Part shown: one piece after another, positions 29,326 through 39,295 of the stretch
How positions within the stretch are numbered: position 1 is the first letter of the stretch
How the letters are laid out: each line of letters begins with the position of its first letter
From: Proteus faecis
GTDB taxonomy: Bacteria; Pseudomonadota; Gammaproteobacteria; Enterobacterales; Enterobacteriaceae
Length of the DNA stretch: 64,000 nucleotides
NCBI RefSeq assembly: GCF_003144395.1
Contig: NZ_PENZ01000034.1
Location: forward strand, 62,001 to 126,000
Direction: 5' to 3'
Notes under the pieces: model-generated
Database searches by the model: none
What the model saw: the letters and a program-made list of their open reading frames with translations, nothing else
Told to the model about the DNA's origin: nothing
Translations under genes and position numbers: made by a program

Positions 29326-31713
29326 ATGAAATTCAGTGAACTTTGGTTACGTGAGTGGGTAAACCCAGCGATTAGTAGCGAAGCACTTTCTGAACAATTA
29401 ACAATGGCTGGGCTTGAAGTTGATGGCGTTGAAGCGGTTGCCGGTGATTTTCATGGTGTGTTTGTAGGTGAAGTTGTTGAATGTGGACAACATCCTAATG
29501 CCGATAAATTACGTGTAACAAAAGTTAACGTAGGTGGTGACAGATTACTCGATATCGTTTGTGGTGCACCTAACTGCCGTCAAGGCCTAAAAGTAGCGGT
29601 TGCAACAGTCGGGGCTGTATTACCAGGCGATTTCAAAATTAAAGCAGCAAAACTACGTGGTGAACCCTCTGAAGGTATGCTGTGCTCATTTTCTGAATTA
29701 GCTATTTCAGAAAACCATGAAGGTATTATTGAATTACCTGCCGATGCACCTATTGGTATGGATATTCGTGAATACTTAAAATTAAATGATAATGCGATCG
29801 AAATTAGTGTTACACCAAATCGTGCAGATTGTTTAGGTATTTTAGGTGTTGCTCGTGATATCGCGGTTATCAATAAAATGGAATGCCAAGTCCCTGATAT
29901 GTCGCCTGTTGTGGCAACATCTTCAGCAACATTCCCTGTACGTGTTGAAGCGCCAGAAGCGTGTCCCCGTTATTTAGGCCGTGTTTTCACTAATATGAAT
30001 GTGAAAGCAAAAACACCTTTATGGATACAAGAAAAGTTACGCCGTGGTGGCATTCGTTCTATTGACCCAATTGTTGATATTACCAACTTAATTCTACTTG
30101 AAATGGGGCAACCACTACATGCGTTCGATCTTGATCGCGTTGAAGGTGCTGTTGTTGTTCGTATGGGTAAAGAAGGTGAAAAACTGACTTTACTTGATGG
30201 CAATGAAATTACATTAAAAGAAGATGTATTAGTTATTGCTGACGAAAAACAGGCATTAGGTATGGCTGGCATTTTCGGTGGTGAATCATCAGGTGTTAAT
30301 GAAGAAACGAAAAATGTCTTCTTAGAGTGTGCATTTTTCTCTCCATTATCTATTACAGGCCGTGCACGTCGTTATGGCTTGCATACCGATGCTTCTCATC
30401 GCTTTGAACGTGGCGTTGATTCTGAGCTGCAATATAATGCAATTGAGCGTGCAACTAAGTTGCTATTAGAAATTTGCGGTGGTGAAGTTGGTGAAGTAAT
30501 TGATGTCACCAATAAAGCACATTTACCGAATATTGCACCGGTCAAATTAACACGTAAAAAATTAGACCGTTTATTAGGTCATGTGATTGATGATGCACAA
30601 GTTCTGGATTCATTAACTCGTTTAGGGTTCAAAGTTTCTGTTGAAAGCGATGGCTGGTTAGCAATAGTTCCTTCATGGCGTTTCGATGTTCGAATCGAAG
30701 AAGACCTGATTGAAGAGGTTGCTCGTATTTATGGTTACAACAATATTCCAGATGTCCCATTACGAGCTGATTTGGTGATGACCAATCATCGCGAAGCGAA
30801 CTTGTCATTAAAACGTGTTAAAACAATGCTAGTAGATAATGGCTTCCAAGAAGCAATTACTTATAGCTTTGTTGATCCTAAGATCCAATCTTTATTACAT
30901 CCAAATGAAGAGGCATTGATTCTGCCTAATCCGATTTCAGCAGATATGTCAGCAATGAGACTGTCTCTATTAACCGGATTATTGACGACTACTGTTTATA
31001 ATCAGAACCGTCAACAGTCTAGAGTTAGGTTATTTGAAGCAGGTCTGCGTTTTGTTCCTGATAATCAAGCAGAATATGGAATACGCCAAGAACTTATGTT
31101 AGCTGGTGTGATCGCGGGCAACCGTTATGAAGAACATTGGAGTTTAGAGAAGCAAACTGTTGATTTCTTTGATTTGAAAGGTAATATTGAATCAATTCTG
31201 GAATTGACAGGCCAGCTAGATGAAATTACATTTAAACCAGCTAATCATTCAGCACTTCATCCGGGACAAAGTGCTGGGATTTATCTGAGAAATGAATATA
31301 TTGGCTGTATTGGCGTTGTTCATCCAGAGCTTGAACGTAAACTTGACTTAAACGGCCGTACGGTAGTATTCGAAATACGTTGGAATGCAATTGCAAATCG
31401 CAGTTTACCACAAGCAAAAGCAATTTCTCGTTACCCTTCGAATCGTAGAGATATCGCTGTAGTTGTTCCGAATGATGTTGCTGCAGAAGATATTTTAGCT
31501 GAATGTAAGAAAGTTGGCGGAAATCAAATAGTTGGCATAAACTTATTTGACGTGTATTGTGGTAAGGGAGTAGCAGAGGGCTATAAAAGCCTCGCTATTA
31601 GCATAATCTTGCAGGATATCGAGCATACACTGGAAGAAGATGAGATTGCTGCAACAGTGAGTAACTGTGTAGCAGCATTGAAACAGCGATTCCAAGCATC
31701 CTTGAGGGACTAG
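29326..31713 (+). CDS. pheT: Phenylalanyl-tRNA synthetase beta subunit
   Basis: PheT binds tRNA-Phe and edits mischarged Tyr-tRNA-Phe. The 795 residues equal E. coli. Domains in order: N-terminal region and tRNA-binding OB domain (about 39-148, [20 protein letters not shown]), B3/B4 editing domain ([33 protein letters not shown]), B5 domain, pseudo-catalytic core ([20 protein letters not shown]) and the C-terminal anticodon-binding fold ([14 protein letters not shown]). ihfA starts 4 bases after the stop and is co-transcribed. Confidence 0.98.
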   Translation: MKFSELWLREWVNPAISSEALSEQLTMAGLEVDGVEAVAGDFHGVFVGEVVECGQHPNADKLRVTKVNVGGDRLLDIVCGAPNCRQGLKVAVATVGAVLPGDFKIKAAKLRGEPSEGMLCSFSELAISENHEGIIELPADAPIGMDIREYLKLNDNAIEISVTPNRADCLGILGVARDIAVINKMECQVPDMSPVVATSSATFPVRVEAPEACPRYLGRVFTNMNVKAKTPLWIQEKLRRGGIRSIDPIVDITNLILLEMGQPLHAFDLDRVEGAVVVRMGKEGEKLTLLDGNEITLKEDVLVIADEKQALGMAGIFGGESSGVNEETKNVFLECAFFSPLSITGRARRYGLHTDASHRFERGVDSELQYNAIERATKLLLEICGGEVGEVIDVTNKAHLPNIAPVKLTRKKLDRLLGHVIDDAQVLDSLTRLGFKVSVESDGWLAIVPSWRFDVRIEEDLIEEVARIYGYNNIPDVPLRADLVMTNHREANLSLKRVKTMLVDNGFQEAITYSFVDPKIQSLLHPNEEALILPNPISADMSAMRLSLLTGLLTTTVYNQNRQQSRVRLFEAGLRFVPDNQAEYGIRQELMLAGVIAGNRYEEHWSLEKQTVDFFDLKGNIESILELTGQLDEITFKPANHSALHPGQSAGIYLRNEYIGCIGVVHPELERKLDLNGRTVVFEIRWNAIANRSLPQAKAISRYPSNRRDIAVVVPNDVAAEDILAECKKVGGNQIVGINLFDVYCGKGVAEGYKSLAISIILQDIEHTLEEDEIAATVSNCVAALKQRFQASLRD

Positions 31714-31717
31714 ACCT

Positions 31718-32014
31718 ATGGCGCTTACAAAAGCTGAAATGGCAGAAAATCTGTTTGAAAAACTTGGTGTTAGCAAACGCGATGCAAAAGACCTTGTAGA
31801 ATCCTTTTTTGAGGAAGTGCGTCGTTCTCTTGAAAACGGGGAACAGGTGAAGCTGTCTGGATTCGGAAACTTTGACCTACGTGATAAAAATCAGCGCCCA
31901 GGTCGTAATCCGAAAACTGGGGAAGACATTCCTATTACAGCTCGCCGTGTTGTTACTTTCCGCCCAGGACAAAAGTTAAAAAGCCGGGTTGAGAGCGCAA
32001 CACCAAAAGAATAA
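31718..32014 (+). CDS. ihfA: Integration host factor subunit alpha
   Basis: IHF-alpha pairs with IHF-beta to bend DNA sharply in recombination, replication and transcription. The 98-residue protein (E. coli 99) begins [20 protein letters not shown] and has the HU-fold dimer helices. Its DNA-binding arm is [20 protein letters not shown], with the intercalating Pro. It lies directly downstream of pheT, as in E. coli, and ends at a strong terminator. Confidence 0.98.
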   Translation: MALTKAEMAENLFEKLGVSKRDAKDLVESFFEEVRRSLENGEQVKLSGFGNFDLRDKNQRPGRNPKTGEDIPITARRVVTFRPGQKLKSRVESATPKE

Positions 32015-32030
32015 GTTTTAAAAAACATCC

Positions 32031-32060
32031 AAAACGGCTTTCTTTGAAAGCCGTTTTTTT
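32031..32060 (+). terminator. Terminator after ihfA
   Basis: AAAACGGCTTTC-ttt-GAAAGCCGTTTT with a run of T. It closes the pheST-ihfA transcript 17 bp after the ihfA stop. Confidence 0.92.
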
Positions 32061-32268
32061 ATCATGATTATCTGTATTTAATATTGATAATAAACGCACG
32101 TGGATGTTTATATTTATCAATATAGTCTGAATGGATATTTCTATTTGGATGGGATCTTTTTATTATCTTTCTTTCTATTCTTATTTTGACTCTTTCTTTT
32201 TATCACTTATCTGCATCAACATTGTGATAGTTAATCTCAATTTTTTCTTCATTGTTAGAGACCATCTT

Positions 32269-32311
32269 ACATGTTCTAAATTTAGTTTTTCATCATTGAA
32301 TGAGAACATGT
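32269..32311. promoter_or_regulatory. Long-spaced inverted repeat upstream of btuCD
   Basis: ACATGTTCT (32269-32277) and AGAACATGT (32303-32311) are perfect 9-bp inverted repeats with a 25-nt AT-rich spacer, 70-110 bp before btuC. They could be paired operator half-sites or an RNA hairpin in the leader. The remaining 32061-32380 gap holds no gene and no cobalamin riboswitch that I can recognise. Confidence 0.5.
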
Positions 32312-32380
32312 TATGTTGCTAAAAAATTATATTATAAATAAAAAACAGTAAGAGCCATTGCTACATGGATAGGAAATAAA

Positions 32381-33391
32381 ATGAATAAAGACATTAATCC
32401 TCTGATTAAATTTACTAAAAAACAACGCATTGACGACAGAAAAAAGCTGTTTCTAATGGTGTTAGTATTATGTTTCTTGTTTATTTTTTCCCTTTCTGTT
32501 GGTGAGATTTCGTTATTTCCAGATCAATGGCTAACGGATGAAGCCCATTTATTTGTTTGGCAGATCCGGTTACCCAGAATACTTGCAGTAGTGACAGTTG
32601 GAGCCAGCTTAGCCATTGCAGGTGCTATTATGCAGGCTTTATTCCAAAATCCACTCGCAGAGCCGGGGCTATTAGGCGTAAGCAGTGGTGCTGGTGTGTG
32701 TGTTGTATTGCTTATTGTTTTGCAAATTAATTTAAGTCCTTGGTTAATAAGCAGTGTCGCGATATTCGGTGCATTAGGTATTACTCTCTTATTAATGTTT
32801 TTTACTCGAATAAAAAAGTTATCTAATGCTCAGTTACTATTAATTGGTGTGGCATTAGGCGTTATGGCAAGTGCGATAATGACTTGGTTGGTTTATTTCA
32901 GTTCAGCTTTAGATTTAAGACAATTAATGTATTGGTTGATGGGGAGTTTTAGCGGCATTGATTGGCGTCATCAAATCTTATTTTGGGCTCTTATACCCAT
33001 TGTTTTAATTCTTATTCTACAAGCCGATATTCTTAATTATTTATCTCTAGGTTCATTTAGAGCAAAGCAATTAGGTATATCCGTTAATCAATGGCGAAAT
33101 TGGTTTATTTTAGCCGTTGGGTTATTGATAGGGCTCAGTGTTGCTTTAGCGGGCGCTATAAGCTTTGTAGGGCTTGTTGTACCACATTTATTGAGACTAT
33201 GTGGATTAACGCATTATAAAACCTTACTACCAGCGTGTGCGCTTGCTGGAGGCGGATTGCTATTGCTTGCTGATTCACTATCTCGATTGATTTTAAATGG
33301 TGCAGAAGTTCCGATAGGGGTGATTACAGCAACGCTTGGTGCGCCTTTATTTATTTGGTTATTGGCAACAAAAGAGATAGGGCGTTTGTAA
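32381..33391 (+). CDS. btuC: Vitamin B12 ABC transporter permease BtuC
   Basis: BtuC is the inner-membrane channel of the BtuCDF cobalamin importer (FecCD family). The 336-residue protein has about ten hydrophobic helices. The conserved blocks are VWQIRLPRILAVVTVGASLA, GAIMQALFQNPLAEPGLLGV, MYWLMGSFSGIDW, and GAISFVGLVVPHLLRLCGL (the coupling region). It resembles E. coli BtuC more than the related siderophore or heme permeases. btuD starts one base after its stop. E. coli has btuE between them; here it is absent. Confidence 0.94.
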   Translation: MNKDINPLIKFTKKQRIDDRKKLFLMVLVLCFLFIFSLSVGEISLFPDQWLTDEAHLFVWQIRLPRILAVVTVGASLAIAGAIMQALFQNPLAEPGLLGVSSGAGVCVVLLIVLQINLSPWLISSVAIFGALGITLLLMFFTRIKKLSNAQLLLIGVALGVMASAIMTWLVYFSSALDLRQLMYWLMGSFSGIDWRHQILFWALIPIVLILILQADILNYLSLGSFRAKQLGISVNQWRNWFILAVGLLIGLSVALAGAISFVGLVVPHLLRLCGLTHYKTLLPACALAGGGLLLLADSLSRLILNGAEVPIGVITATLGAPLFIWLLATKEIGRL

Positions 33392-33392
33392 T

Positions 33393-34142
33393 ATGGCGTT
33401 ACTTAAACTTAATAATTTAAGTGTTAATGATCGACTTCGCTTATTTACAGAGCAAGTAAACTATGGCGAGCGTGTCCACTTAATTGGCGCTAATGGTGCG
33501 GGAAAAAGCACACTTTTAATGGCGATTGCGGGAGAGCTTCCGTTTAGTGGAGAAATTATTCTAAACGAAACTTCAATAAGACATTATAAATATGATGATC
33601 TTTCTAGAATGCAGAGCATTGTTATACAACAATTGGAAGCTTTGTCATTTATGCCCGTTTTTCATTATCTCTCGTTATACCATCAATTGTCGAAAATGGA
33701 TGCTCAGCAATTAAATATGCTGTTAAATGATTTTAAAATTGACAAATTATTGTCAAAAAACATTCATCATTTATCTGGAGGTGAATGGCAGAGGGTTAGA
33801 ATTGTTGGCGCATTTATCCAATTATGGTCGAGTGATGATTTAAAAGGAAAATTAATGTTACTTGATGAACCAACGAATAATCTAGATGTCGTACAGTTGG
33901 CTATTTTGGATAAGTGGGTTGATAAATTTTGCCAATTAGGCGGTGCTGTTATTATGAGTACACATAATTTGAATCATTCCTATCAAAAAGCAGACAGAGT
34001 TTTGCTTATAAAAAATGGATACTTGGTTAATTCTGGCGCATCTGCACTTTTATTGGACGAAATTTTATTATCAACTACATTTAATACAAATATCAAGTGC
34101 ATCAATGATGTTGATCATATTGATTGGCTAGTTTTACAATAA
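33393..34142 (+). CDS. btuD: Vitamin B12 ABC transporter ATPase BtuD
   Basis: BtuD hydrolyses ATP to drive BtuC. The 249 residues carry the Walker A motif GANGAGKSTL, the Q-loop (SIVIQQLEAL), the signature LSGGEWQRVR, the Walker B LMLLDEPTNNLD and the switch His in STHNLNHS. The length equals E. coli BtuD. The binding protein BtuF is not in this window, as in E. coli where it is elsewhere. Confidence 0.94.
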   Translation: MALLKLNNLSVNDRLRLFTEQVNYGERVHLIGANGAGKSTLLMAIAGELPFSGEIILNETSIRHYKYDDLSRMQSIVIQQLEALSFMPVFHYLSLYHQLSKMDAQQLNMLLNDFKIDKLLSKNIHHLSGGEWQRVRIVGAFIQLWSSDDLKGKLMLLDEPTNNLDVVQLAILDKWVDKFCQLGGAVIMSTHNLNHSYQKADRVLLIKNGYLVNSGASALLLDEILLSTTFNTNIKCINDVDHIDWLVLQ

Positions 34143-34175
34143 TATGGCTATTGTTAAGCTTATCTCTGAGTAATT

Positions 34176-34203
34176 ATTAAGGTTTTTTTAATGTTTTCTT
34201 AAT
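34176..34203 (+). promoter_or_regulatory. Triple PmrA-type box upstream of arn operon
   Basis: Three hexamers occur in the same orientation with 5-nt spacers: ATTAAG (34176), TTTAAT (34187) and CTTAAT (34198); both spacers read GTTTT. The last two fit the PmrA direct-repeat consensus YTTAAK-N5-YTTAAK exactly. A TATAAT lies at 34234-34239. In Proteus the PmrA-like regulator is called RppA, which is known to control arn genes; binding here is inference. Confidence 0.75.
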
Positions 34204-34276
34204 AAGACTGATGCCGGTGAACAATAGTTTGTATATAATTGTTTTTTATTCATTCATTAATTAGGCTACATTTTTT

Positions 34277-35422
34277 ATGAGTCACTTCCTTCCTTTCTCT
34301 CGCCCTGCGATTGGCGATGAAGAAATCAAAGCCGTTGAAGATGTACTGCGTTCAGGTTGGATTACAACAGGCCCTCAAAATCACCAATTAGAGCAAGATT
34401 TTTGTGAAAAATTTGGTAGCAAACATGCTATTGCAATTTGCTCTGCCACTGCAGGTATGCATGTTGTTTTAATGGCGATGGGAATTGGCGCTGGTGATGA
34501 AGTTATCACGCCATCACAAACTTGGGTTTCAACGATGAATATCATTACGTTACTTGGTGCGGAGCCAGTGATGATTGATGTTGATCGTGATACCTTGATG
34601 GTAAGTGCAGAAGATGTCAAAAAAGCAATCACGCCTAGAACGAAAGCGATTATTCCGGTTCATTATGCTGGTGCACCTTGTGATCTTGATGCATTAAGAA
34701 AAGTTGCACAAGATGCAGGAATTCCTCTTATTGAAGATGCCGCGCATGCTATAGGGACTCGCTATAAAAATGAATGGATTGGTGAAAAAGGCACTGCCAT
34801 TTTTTCTTTTCACGCAATTAAGAATGTAACTTGTGCAGAAGGTGGATTGGTTGTCACTGATAATGACGAGTTGGCCAATAGAGTGCGTTGCTTAAAATTC
34901 CACGGTTTAGGGGTAGATGCCTTTGATAGACAAATTCAAGGTCGTAAACCTCAAGCCGAAGTTGTTGAGCCTGGCTACAAATACAATTTATCTGATATTC
35001 ATGCGGCAATTGCGGTGGTGCAATTAAGACGTTTAGATGAAATGAATGCTAAACGAGCCGAGTTAGTTGCTCTGTATCGTGAAAAACTTAAAGACTCTCC
35101 ATTAAAAATGTTGAGTGTCCCTGAATATTCACATTTACATGCAAATCACCTATTTATGGTGAGAGTTGATAAAAATACCTGTGGTATTGATCGTGATGCT
35201 TTTATGGAGAAATTAAAGCAGAAAGATATCGGTACAGGGTTACATTTCCGTGCAGCGCACACACAAAAATATTATCGTGAGCGCTATCCTTCTTTATCCC
35301 TTCCTCAATCAGAATGGAACTCTGCAACGTTATGCTCGCTGCCGCTGTTTCCTGATATGAGTAATGAAGATGTTATTCGTGTTGTAGATGCGATCAATGA
35401 AATTCTTTCGGAGCATATTTAA
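34277..35422 (+). CDS. arnB: UDP-L-Ara4N aminotransferase ArnB
   Basis: ArnB is the PLP-dependent aminotransferase that converts UDP-4-keto-pentose to UDP-4-amino-4-deoxy-L-arabinose using glutamate. The 381-residue protein is a DegT/DnrJ/EryC1-type enzyme. Signatures are [37 protein letters not shown], the PLP phosphate region and the Schiff-base Lys182 in [14 protein letters not shown]. It heads the operon arnBCADTEF, preceded by the PmrA-type repeats. arnC starts at a GTG immediately after its stop. Confidence 0.97.
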   Translation: MSHFLPFSRPAIGDEEIKAVEDVLRSGWITTGPQNHQLEQDFCEKFGSKHAIAICSATAGMHVVLMAMGIGAGDEVITPSQTWVSTMNIITLLGAEPVMIDVDRDTLMVSAEDVKKAITPRTKAIIPVHYAGAPCDLDALRKVAQDAGIPLIEDAAHAIGTRYKNEWIGEKGTAIFSFHAIKNVTCAEGGLVVTDNDELANRVRCLKFHGLGVDAFDRQIQGRKPQAEVVEPGYKYNLSDIHAAIAVVQLRRLDEMNAKRAELVALYREKLKDSPLKMLSVPEYSHLHANHLFMVRVDKNTCGIDRDAFMEKLKQKDIGTGLHFRAAHTQKYYRERYPSLSLPQSEWNSATLCSLPLFPDMSNEDVIRVVDAINEILSEHI

Positions 35423-36403
35423 GTGTCAACATTTGATGAAATCAAGAAAGTATCGGTTGTCATTCCCGTTTATAACGAGGAAGAGAGCCTTCCTCAGCTT
35501 TTAGAACGTACAATTAAAAGCTGTAAACAATTAGAACAAGAATATGAACTGATCCTTGTTGATGATGGTAGTAGTGACAATTCAGCTAAGATGTTAGAAG
35601 AAGCAGCTGCAATTGAAGAAAATCACGTTATTGCAATTATTTTAAACCGTAATTACGGTCAACATTCCGCAATTATGGCTGGTTTTAATCAGGCTGATGG
35701 TGATTTAGTTATTACATTGGATGCTGATTTACAAAACCCACCAGAAGAGATCCCAAGACTTGTTGCGACTGCTGAAGAGGGGTATGACGTTGTTGGAACT
35801 CGTCGTCGTAACCGTCAGGATTCATGGTTTCGCAAAACCGCTTCAAAAATGATCAATTCAATGATCACTAAAGCAACAGGCCGCTCTATGGGAGACTATG
35901 GCTGTATGTTGCGTGCTTATCGTCGCCATATTGTTGACGCAATGTTACAGTGTCACGAAAGAAGTACATTTATTCCTATTCTTGCGAACACATTCGCTCG
36001 TCGTACTATTGAAATTGATGTCGCACACGCGGAGCGTGAATATGGCGATTCAAAATACAGCTTTCTAAAGCTTATTAATTTAATGTACGACCTATTAACT
36101 TGTCTTACTACGGCACCATTACGTTTATTAAGCATCGTCGGCAGTGTGATCGCTGTATCAGGTTTTGTTTTAGCCTTACTGCTGATTATTTTACGTATCA
36201 TTTTTGGCGCAATGTGGGCCGCTGAAGGTGTATTTACACTTTTCGCAATCTTATTTATGTTTATCGGAGCGCAGTTCGTTGCAATGGGCTTATTAGGTGA
36301 ATATATAGGCCGAATTTATAATGATGTAAGAGCGCGTCCTCGGTATTTTATCCAAAAAGTGGTTGGCGTTAATAAACCCAACGAAGATCAGGAAAAAGAC
36401 TAA
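35423..36403 (+). CDS. arnC: Undecaprenyl-phosphate Ara4FN transferase ArnC
   Basis: ArnC transfers formylated Ara4N from UDP to undecaprenyl phosphate at the inner membrane. The 326 residues contain a GT2 domain ([41 protein letters not shown]) and two C-terminal hydrophobic helices (about 235-257 and 270-292). The start is GTG abutting the arnB stop, with GGAG inside arnB as ribosome site. It overlaps arnA by one base. Confidence 0.96.
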   Translation: MSTFDEIKKVSVVIPVYNEEESLPQLLERTIKSCKQLEQEYELILVDDGSSDNSAKMLEEAAAIEENHVIAIILNRNYGQHSAIMAGFNQADGDLVITLDADLQNPPEEIPRLVATAEEGYDVVGTRRRNRQDSWFRKTASKMINSMITKATGRSMGDYGCMLRAYRRHIVDAMLQCHERSTFIPILANTFARRTIEIDVAHAEREYGDSKYSFLKLINLMYDLLTCLTTAPLRLLSIVGSVIAVSGFVLALLLIILRIIFGAMWAAEGVFTLFAILFMFIGAQFVAMGLLGEYIGRIYNDVRARPRYFIQKVVGVNKPNEDQEKD

Positions 36404-38385
36404 TGAAAGCAATAGTATTTGCCTATCACGATATTGGCTGTGTCGGTTTAAAAGCACTTGAAAAAGCAGGTTATGATATTCAGGCAGTATTTACCCACAC
36501 TGACGATCCTAATGAAAATCATTTCTTCTCATCTGTTGCTCGTGTGAGTGCAGAAATGGGATTGACTGTATTTGCACCAGAAAATGTCAATCACCCATTG
36601 TGGATTGAACGCATTCGTGAAATGAAACCTGATGTCATTTTTTCTTTCTATTATCGTCACATGTTAAGTGATGAAATCCTGAATTTGGCACCTAAAGGCG
36701 CATTTAATTTACATGGTTCTTTATTACCAAAATATCGTGGTCGTGCACCAATTAATTGGGCGATTGTGAATGGTGAAACAGAAACGGGTGTTACTCTGCA
36801 TAAAATGACAGCGAAAGCTGATGCGGGTGATATCGTTGCTCAAGAAAAAGTCACCATTGCAGATAATGATACTTCTCTGATTTTACATGAAAAAGTAAGA
36901 GAAGCCGCTAATAAGTTACTTTCTGGTGCATTACCACATATTGCTTCAGGCAATTATTCAACAACTGCACAAGATGAAAGCCAAGCAACTTATTTTGGTC
37001 GCCGTTGTGCTGATGATGGTTTAATCGACTGGAATGCAGATGCTAAAACAGTTCACAACTTAGTGCGTGCTGTTACAGAACCATACCCAGGTGCATTCAC
37101 TTTCTTAGGTGAACGTAAAATGATTATCTGGCGTTCACGCGCTGTTGCTGATAATCAAGGCAAACGTCCTGGTACTGTTATCTCAACAGAACCTTTAGTC
37201 ATTGCGTGTGCGAAAGGTGCAATCGAAGTCGTTACTGGTCAAAGTGAAAATGGTCTTTATGTTCAAGGAAGTCGTTTAGCGACTGAAATGGGCATCGTGA
37301 CGGATGTTCGTGTTGGACCAAAAGCAACGGCACAAGTTAAACGTCGTAAACGTGTTCTTATTTTAGGTGTAAATGGTTTTATTGGTAACCATTTGACCGA
37401 GCGTCTATTGAAAGATGACAACTATGATATCTATGGTATGGATATTGGTTCTTCTGCAATTGAACGCTTTATCGGTAATCCACGTTTCCACTTTATTGAA
37501 GGTGACGTGAGCATTCATACTGAATGGATTGAATACCACATTAAAAAATGTGACGTTATTCTGCCATTAGTGGCTATTGCAACACCAATTGAATATACCC
37601 GTAATCCATTACGTGTATTTGAATTAGACTTTGAAGAAAACTTAAAAATTGTACGTTATTGCGTTAAGTATAATAAACGTATTATTTTCCCATCCACATC
37701 AGAAGTTTATGGTATGTGTGATGATAAAGAATTTGACGAAGACAACTCTCGTTTGATTGTTGGTCCAATCAATAAACAACGTTGGATTTATTCTGTATCT
37801 AAACAGTTATTAGACCGCGTTATATGGGCTTATGGCGCCAAAGAAGGTCTGAAATTTACGTTATTCCGTCCATTTAACTGGATGGGACCTCGTTTAGATA
37901 ACTTAAACTCAGCGCGTATCGGTAGTTCTCGTGCAATCACACAATTAATTCTGAATTTAGTTGAAGGTTCACCAATTAAACTGGTTGATGGTGGCGAGCA
38001 AAAACGTTGTTTCACTGATATTAATGACGGTATTGAAGCTTTATTCCGTATTATTGAAAACCGTGATAACAAATGTGATGGTCAAATTATCAATATTGGT
38101 AACCCAACTAACGAAGCAAGTATTCGTGAATTAGCAGAAATGCTGTTAGATTGCTTTGAAAAACATGAGTTGCGTGGTCATTTCCCTCCATTTGCAGGCT
38201 TCAAAAAGATCGAAAGTAGCAGTTATTATGGTAAAGGCTACCAAGATGTTGAACACCGTAAGCCAAGTATCAAAAACGCAGAGCGTTTATTGGATTGGAA
38301 ACCAAGTATTGAGACTCGCCAAACAGTAGAAGAAACATTAGATTTCTTCTTACGTGGCGCAGTTGAAGAATTAGGCACTAAATAG
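36403..38385 (+). CDS. arnA: Bifunctional UDP-Ara4N formyltransferase / UDP-glucuronate decarboxylase ArnA
   Basis: ArnA oxidatively decarboxylates UDP-glucuronate and also N-formylates UDP-Ara4N. The 660 residues match E. coli in length. The N-terminal formyltransferase half (1-305) shows N102, H104 and D140 in [13 protein letters not shown] and [10 protein letters not shown]. The C-terminal SDR decarboxylase half (about 315-660) has the NAD motif [12 protein letters not shown], the STSEVYG block and the YSVSKQ catalytic motif. It joins arnC by a 1-base overlap and is followed by arnD after 9 bases. Confidence 0.97.
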   Translation: MKAIVFAYHDIGCVGLKALEKAGYDIQAVFTHTDDPNENHFFSSVARVSAEMGLTVFAPENVNHPLWIERIREMKPDVIFSFYYRHMLSDEILNLAPKGAFNLHGSLLPKYRGRAPINWAIVNGETETGVTLHKMTAKADAGDIVAQEKVTIADNDTSLILHEKVREAANKLLSGALPHIASGNYSTTAQDESQATYFGRRCADDGLIDWNADAKTVHNLVRAVTEPYPGAFTFLGERKMIIWRSRAVADNQGKRPGTVISTEPLVIACAKGAIEVVTGQSENGLYVQGSRLATEMGIVTDVRVGPKATAQVKRRKRVLILGVNGFIGNHLTERLLKDDNYDIYGMDIGSSAIERFIGNPRFHFIEGDVSIHTEWIEYHIKKCDVILPLVAIATPIEYTRNPLRVFELDFEENLKIVRYCVKYNKRIIFPSTSEVYGMCDDKEFDEDNSRLIVGPINKQRWIYSVSKQLLDRVIWAYGAKEGLKFTLFRPFNWMGPRLDNLNSARIGSSRAITQLILNLVEGSPIKLVDGGEQKRCFTDINDGIEALFRIIENRDNKCDGQIINIGNPTNEASIRELAEMLLDCFEKHELRGHFPPFAGFKKIESSSYYGKGYQDVEHRKPSIKNAERLLDWKPSIETRQTVEETLDFFLRGAVEELGTK

Positions 38386-38394
38386 GAATAAATA

Positions 38395-39288
38395 ATGAAG
38401 AAAGTTGGTTTGAGAGTTGATGTGGATACTTATCAAGGAACGAAACAAGGTATTCCACAACTGCTGGATGTATTTGCCAGACATAACATTCATGCCAGCT
38501 TCTTCTTTAGTGTGGGACCAGATAATATGGGGCGCCATTTATGGCGCCTTTTAAAGCCTAAATTTTTATGGAAAATGCTGAGATCTAATGCTGCATCGCT
38601 GTATGGCTTAGATATTTTATTAGCAGGAACTGCATGGCCGGGCAAAAAAATAGCTAAAAATTTAGGTTATTTGATGAAAGAAACCCAAGATGCGGGGCAT
38701 GAAGTTGGCTTGCACTCATGGGATCATCAAAGTTGGCAAGCAAAAGTCGGACGCTGGTCAACAGAAGAATTAATGCAACAAGTTCGTTTAGGTGTTGAAG
38801 CACTGGAAAAAGTACTTGAAAACCCTGTAAAATGTTCGGCAGTTGCTGGATGGCGTGCAGATGAACGCGTATTAACAGTTAAAGAAAATTTTCAATTCGA
38901 TTACAATAGCGATTGTCGAGGAACGCATCCTTTTAGGCCTATTTTAGAAAATGGTTCTATCGGTACGGTGCAAATTCCAGTAACATTACCAACTTATGAT
39001 GAAGTTGTTGGTACAAAAGTAAAGGATGAAGATTTTAATCGATTTATTATTGATGAAATCAAAAAAGATAGTGGAATACCTGTTTATACTATCCACACTG
39101 AAGTTGAAGGAATGTCAAAAGCCGCTCAATTTGAGCAGCTACTGGCAATGATTGCAAATGAAGGCATCGAATTCTGTCCGTTAAGCGATTTATTACCACA
39201 AGATAAAGAAACGCTTCCGATGGGTAAAGTTGTTCGATCTGACTTTCCAGGTCGAGAAGGCTGGTTAGGGTGCCAACAAGAGGTTTAA
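38395..39288 (+). CDS. arnD: Undecaprenyl-phosphate-Ara4FN deformylase ArnD
   Basis: ArnD removes the formyl group from the lipid-linked sugar before transfer. The 297 residues form a NodB-type polysaccharide deacetylase domain with [20 protein letters not shown] near the N-terminus, the metal-binding [14 protein letters not shown] block, and [18 protein letters not shown] before the ATG is the ribosome site. It lies between arnA and arnT. Confidence 0.95.
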   Translation: MKKVGLRVDVDTYQGTKQGIPQLLDVFARHNIHASFFFSVGPDNMGRHLWRLLKPKFLWKMLRSNAASLYGLDILLAGTAWPGKKIAKNLGYLMKETQDAGHEVGLHSWDHQSWQAKVGRWSTEELMQQVRLGVEALEKVLENPVKCSAVAGWRADERVLTVKENFQFDYNSDCRGTHPFRPILENGSIGTVQIPVTLPTYDEVVGTKVKDEDFNRFIIDEIKKDSGIPVYTIHTEVEGMSKAAQFEQLLAMIANEGIEFCPLSDLLPQDKETLPMGKVVRSDFPGREGWLGCQQEV

Positions 39289-39295
39289 CGAAACT

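Noticed and set aside
32131-32322. 63-residue Phe/Ser/Tyr-rich frame upstream of btuC
   Set aside because: Composition is that of translated AT-rich non-coding DNA; no ribosome site; it overlaps the inverted repeat.
32061-32380. Cobalamin riboswitch before btuC
   Set aside because: No B12-box-like conserved elements could be recognised; only the simple inverted repeat is visible.
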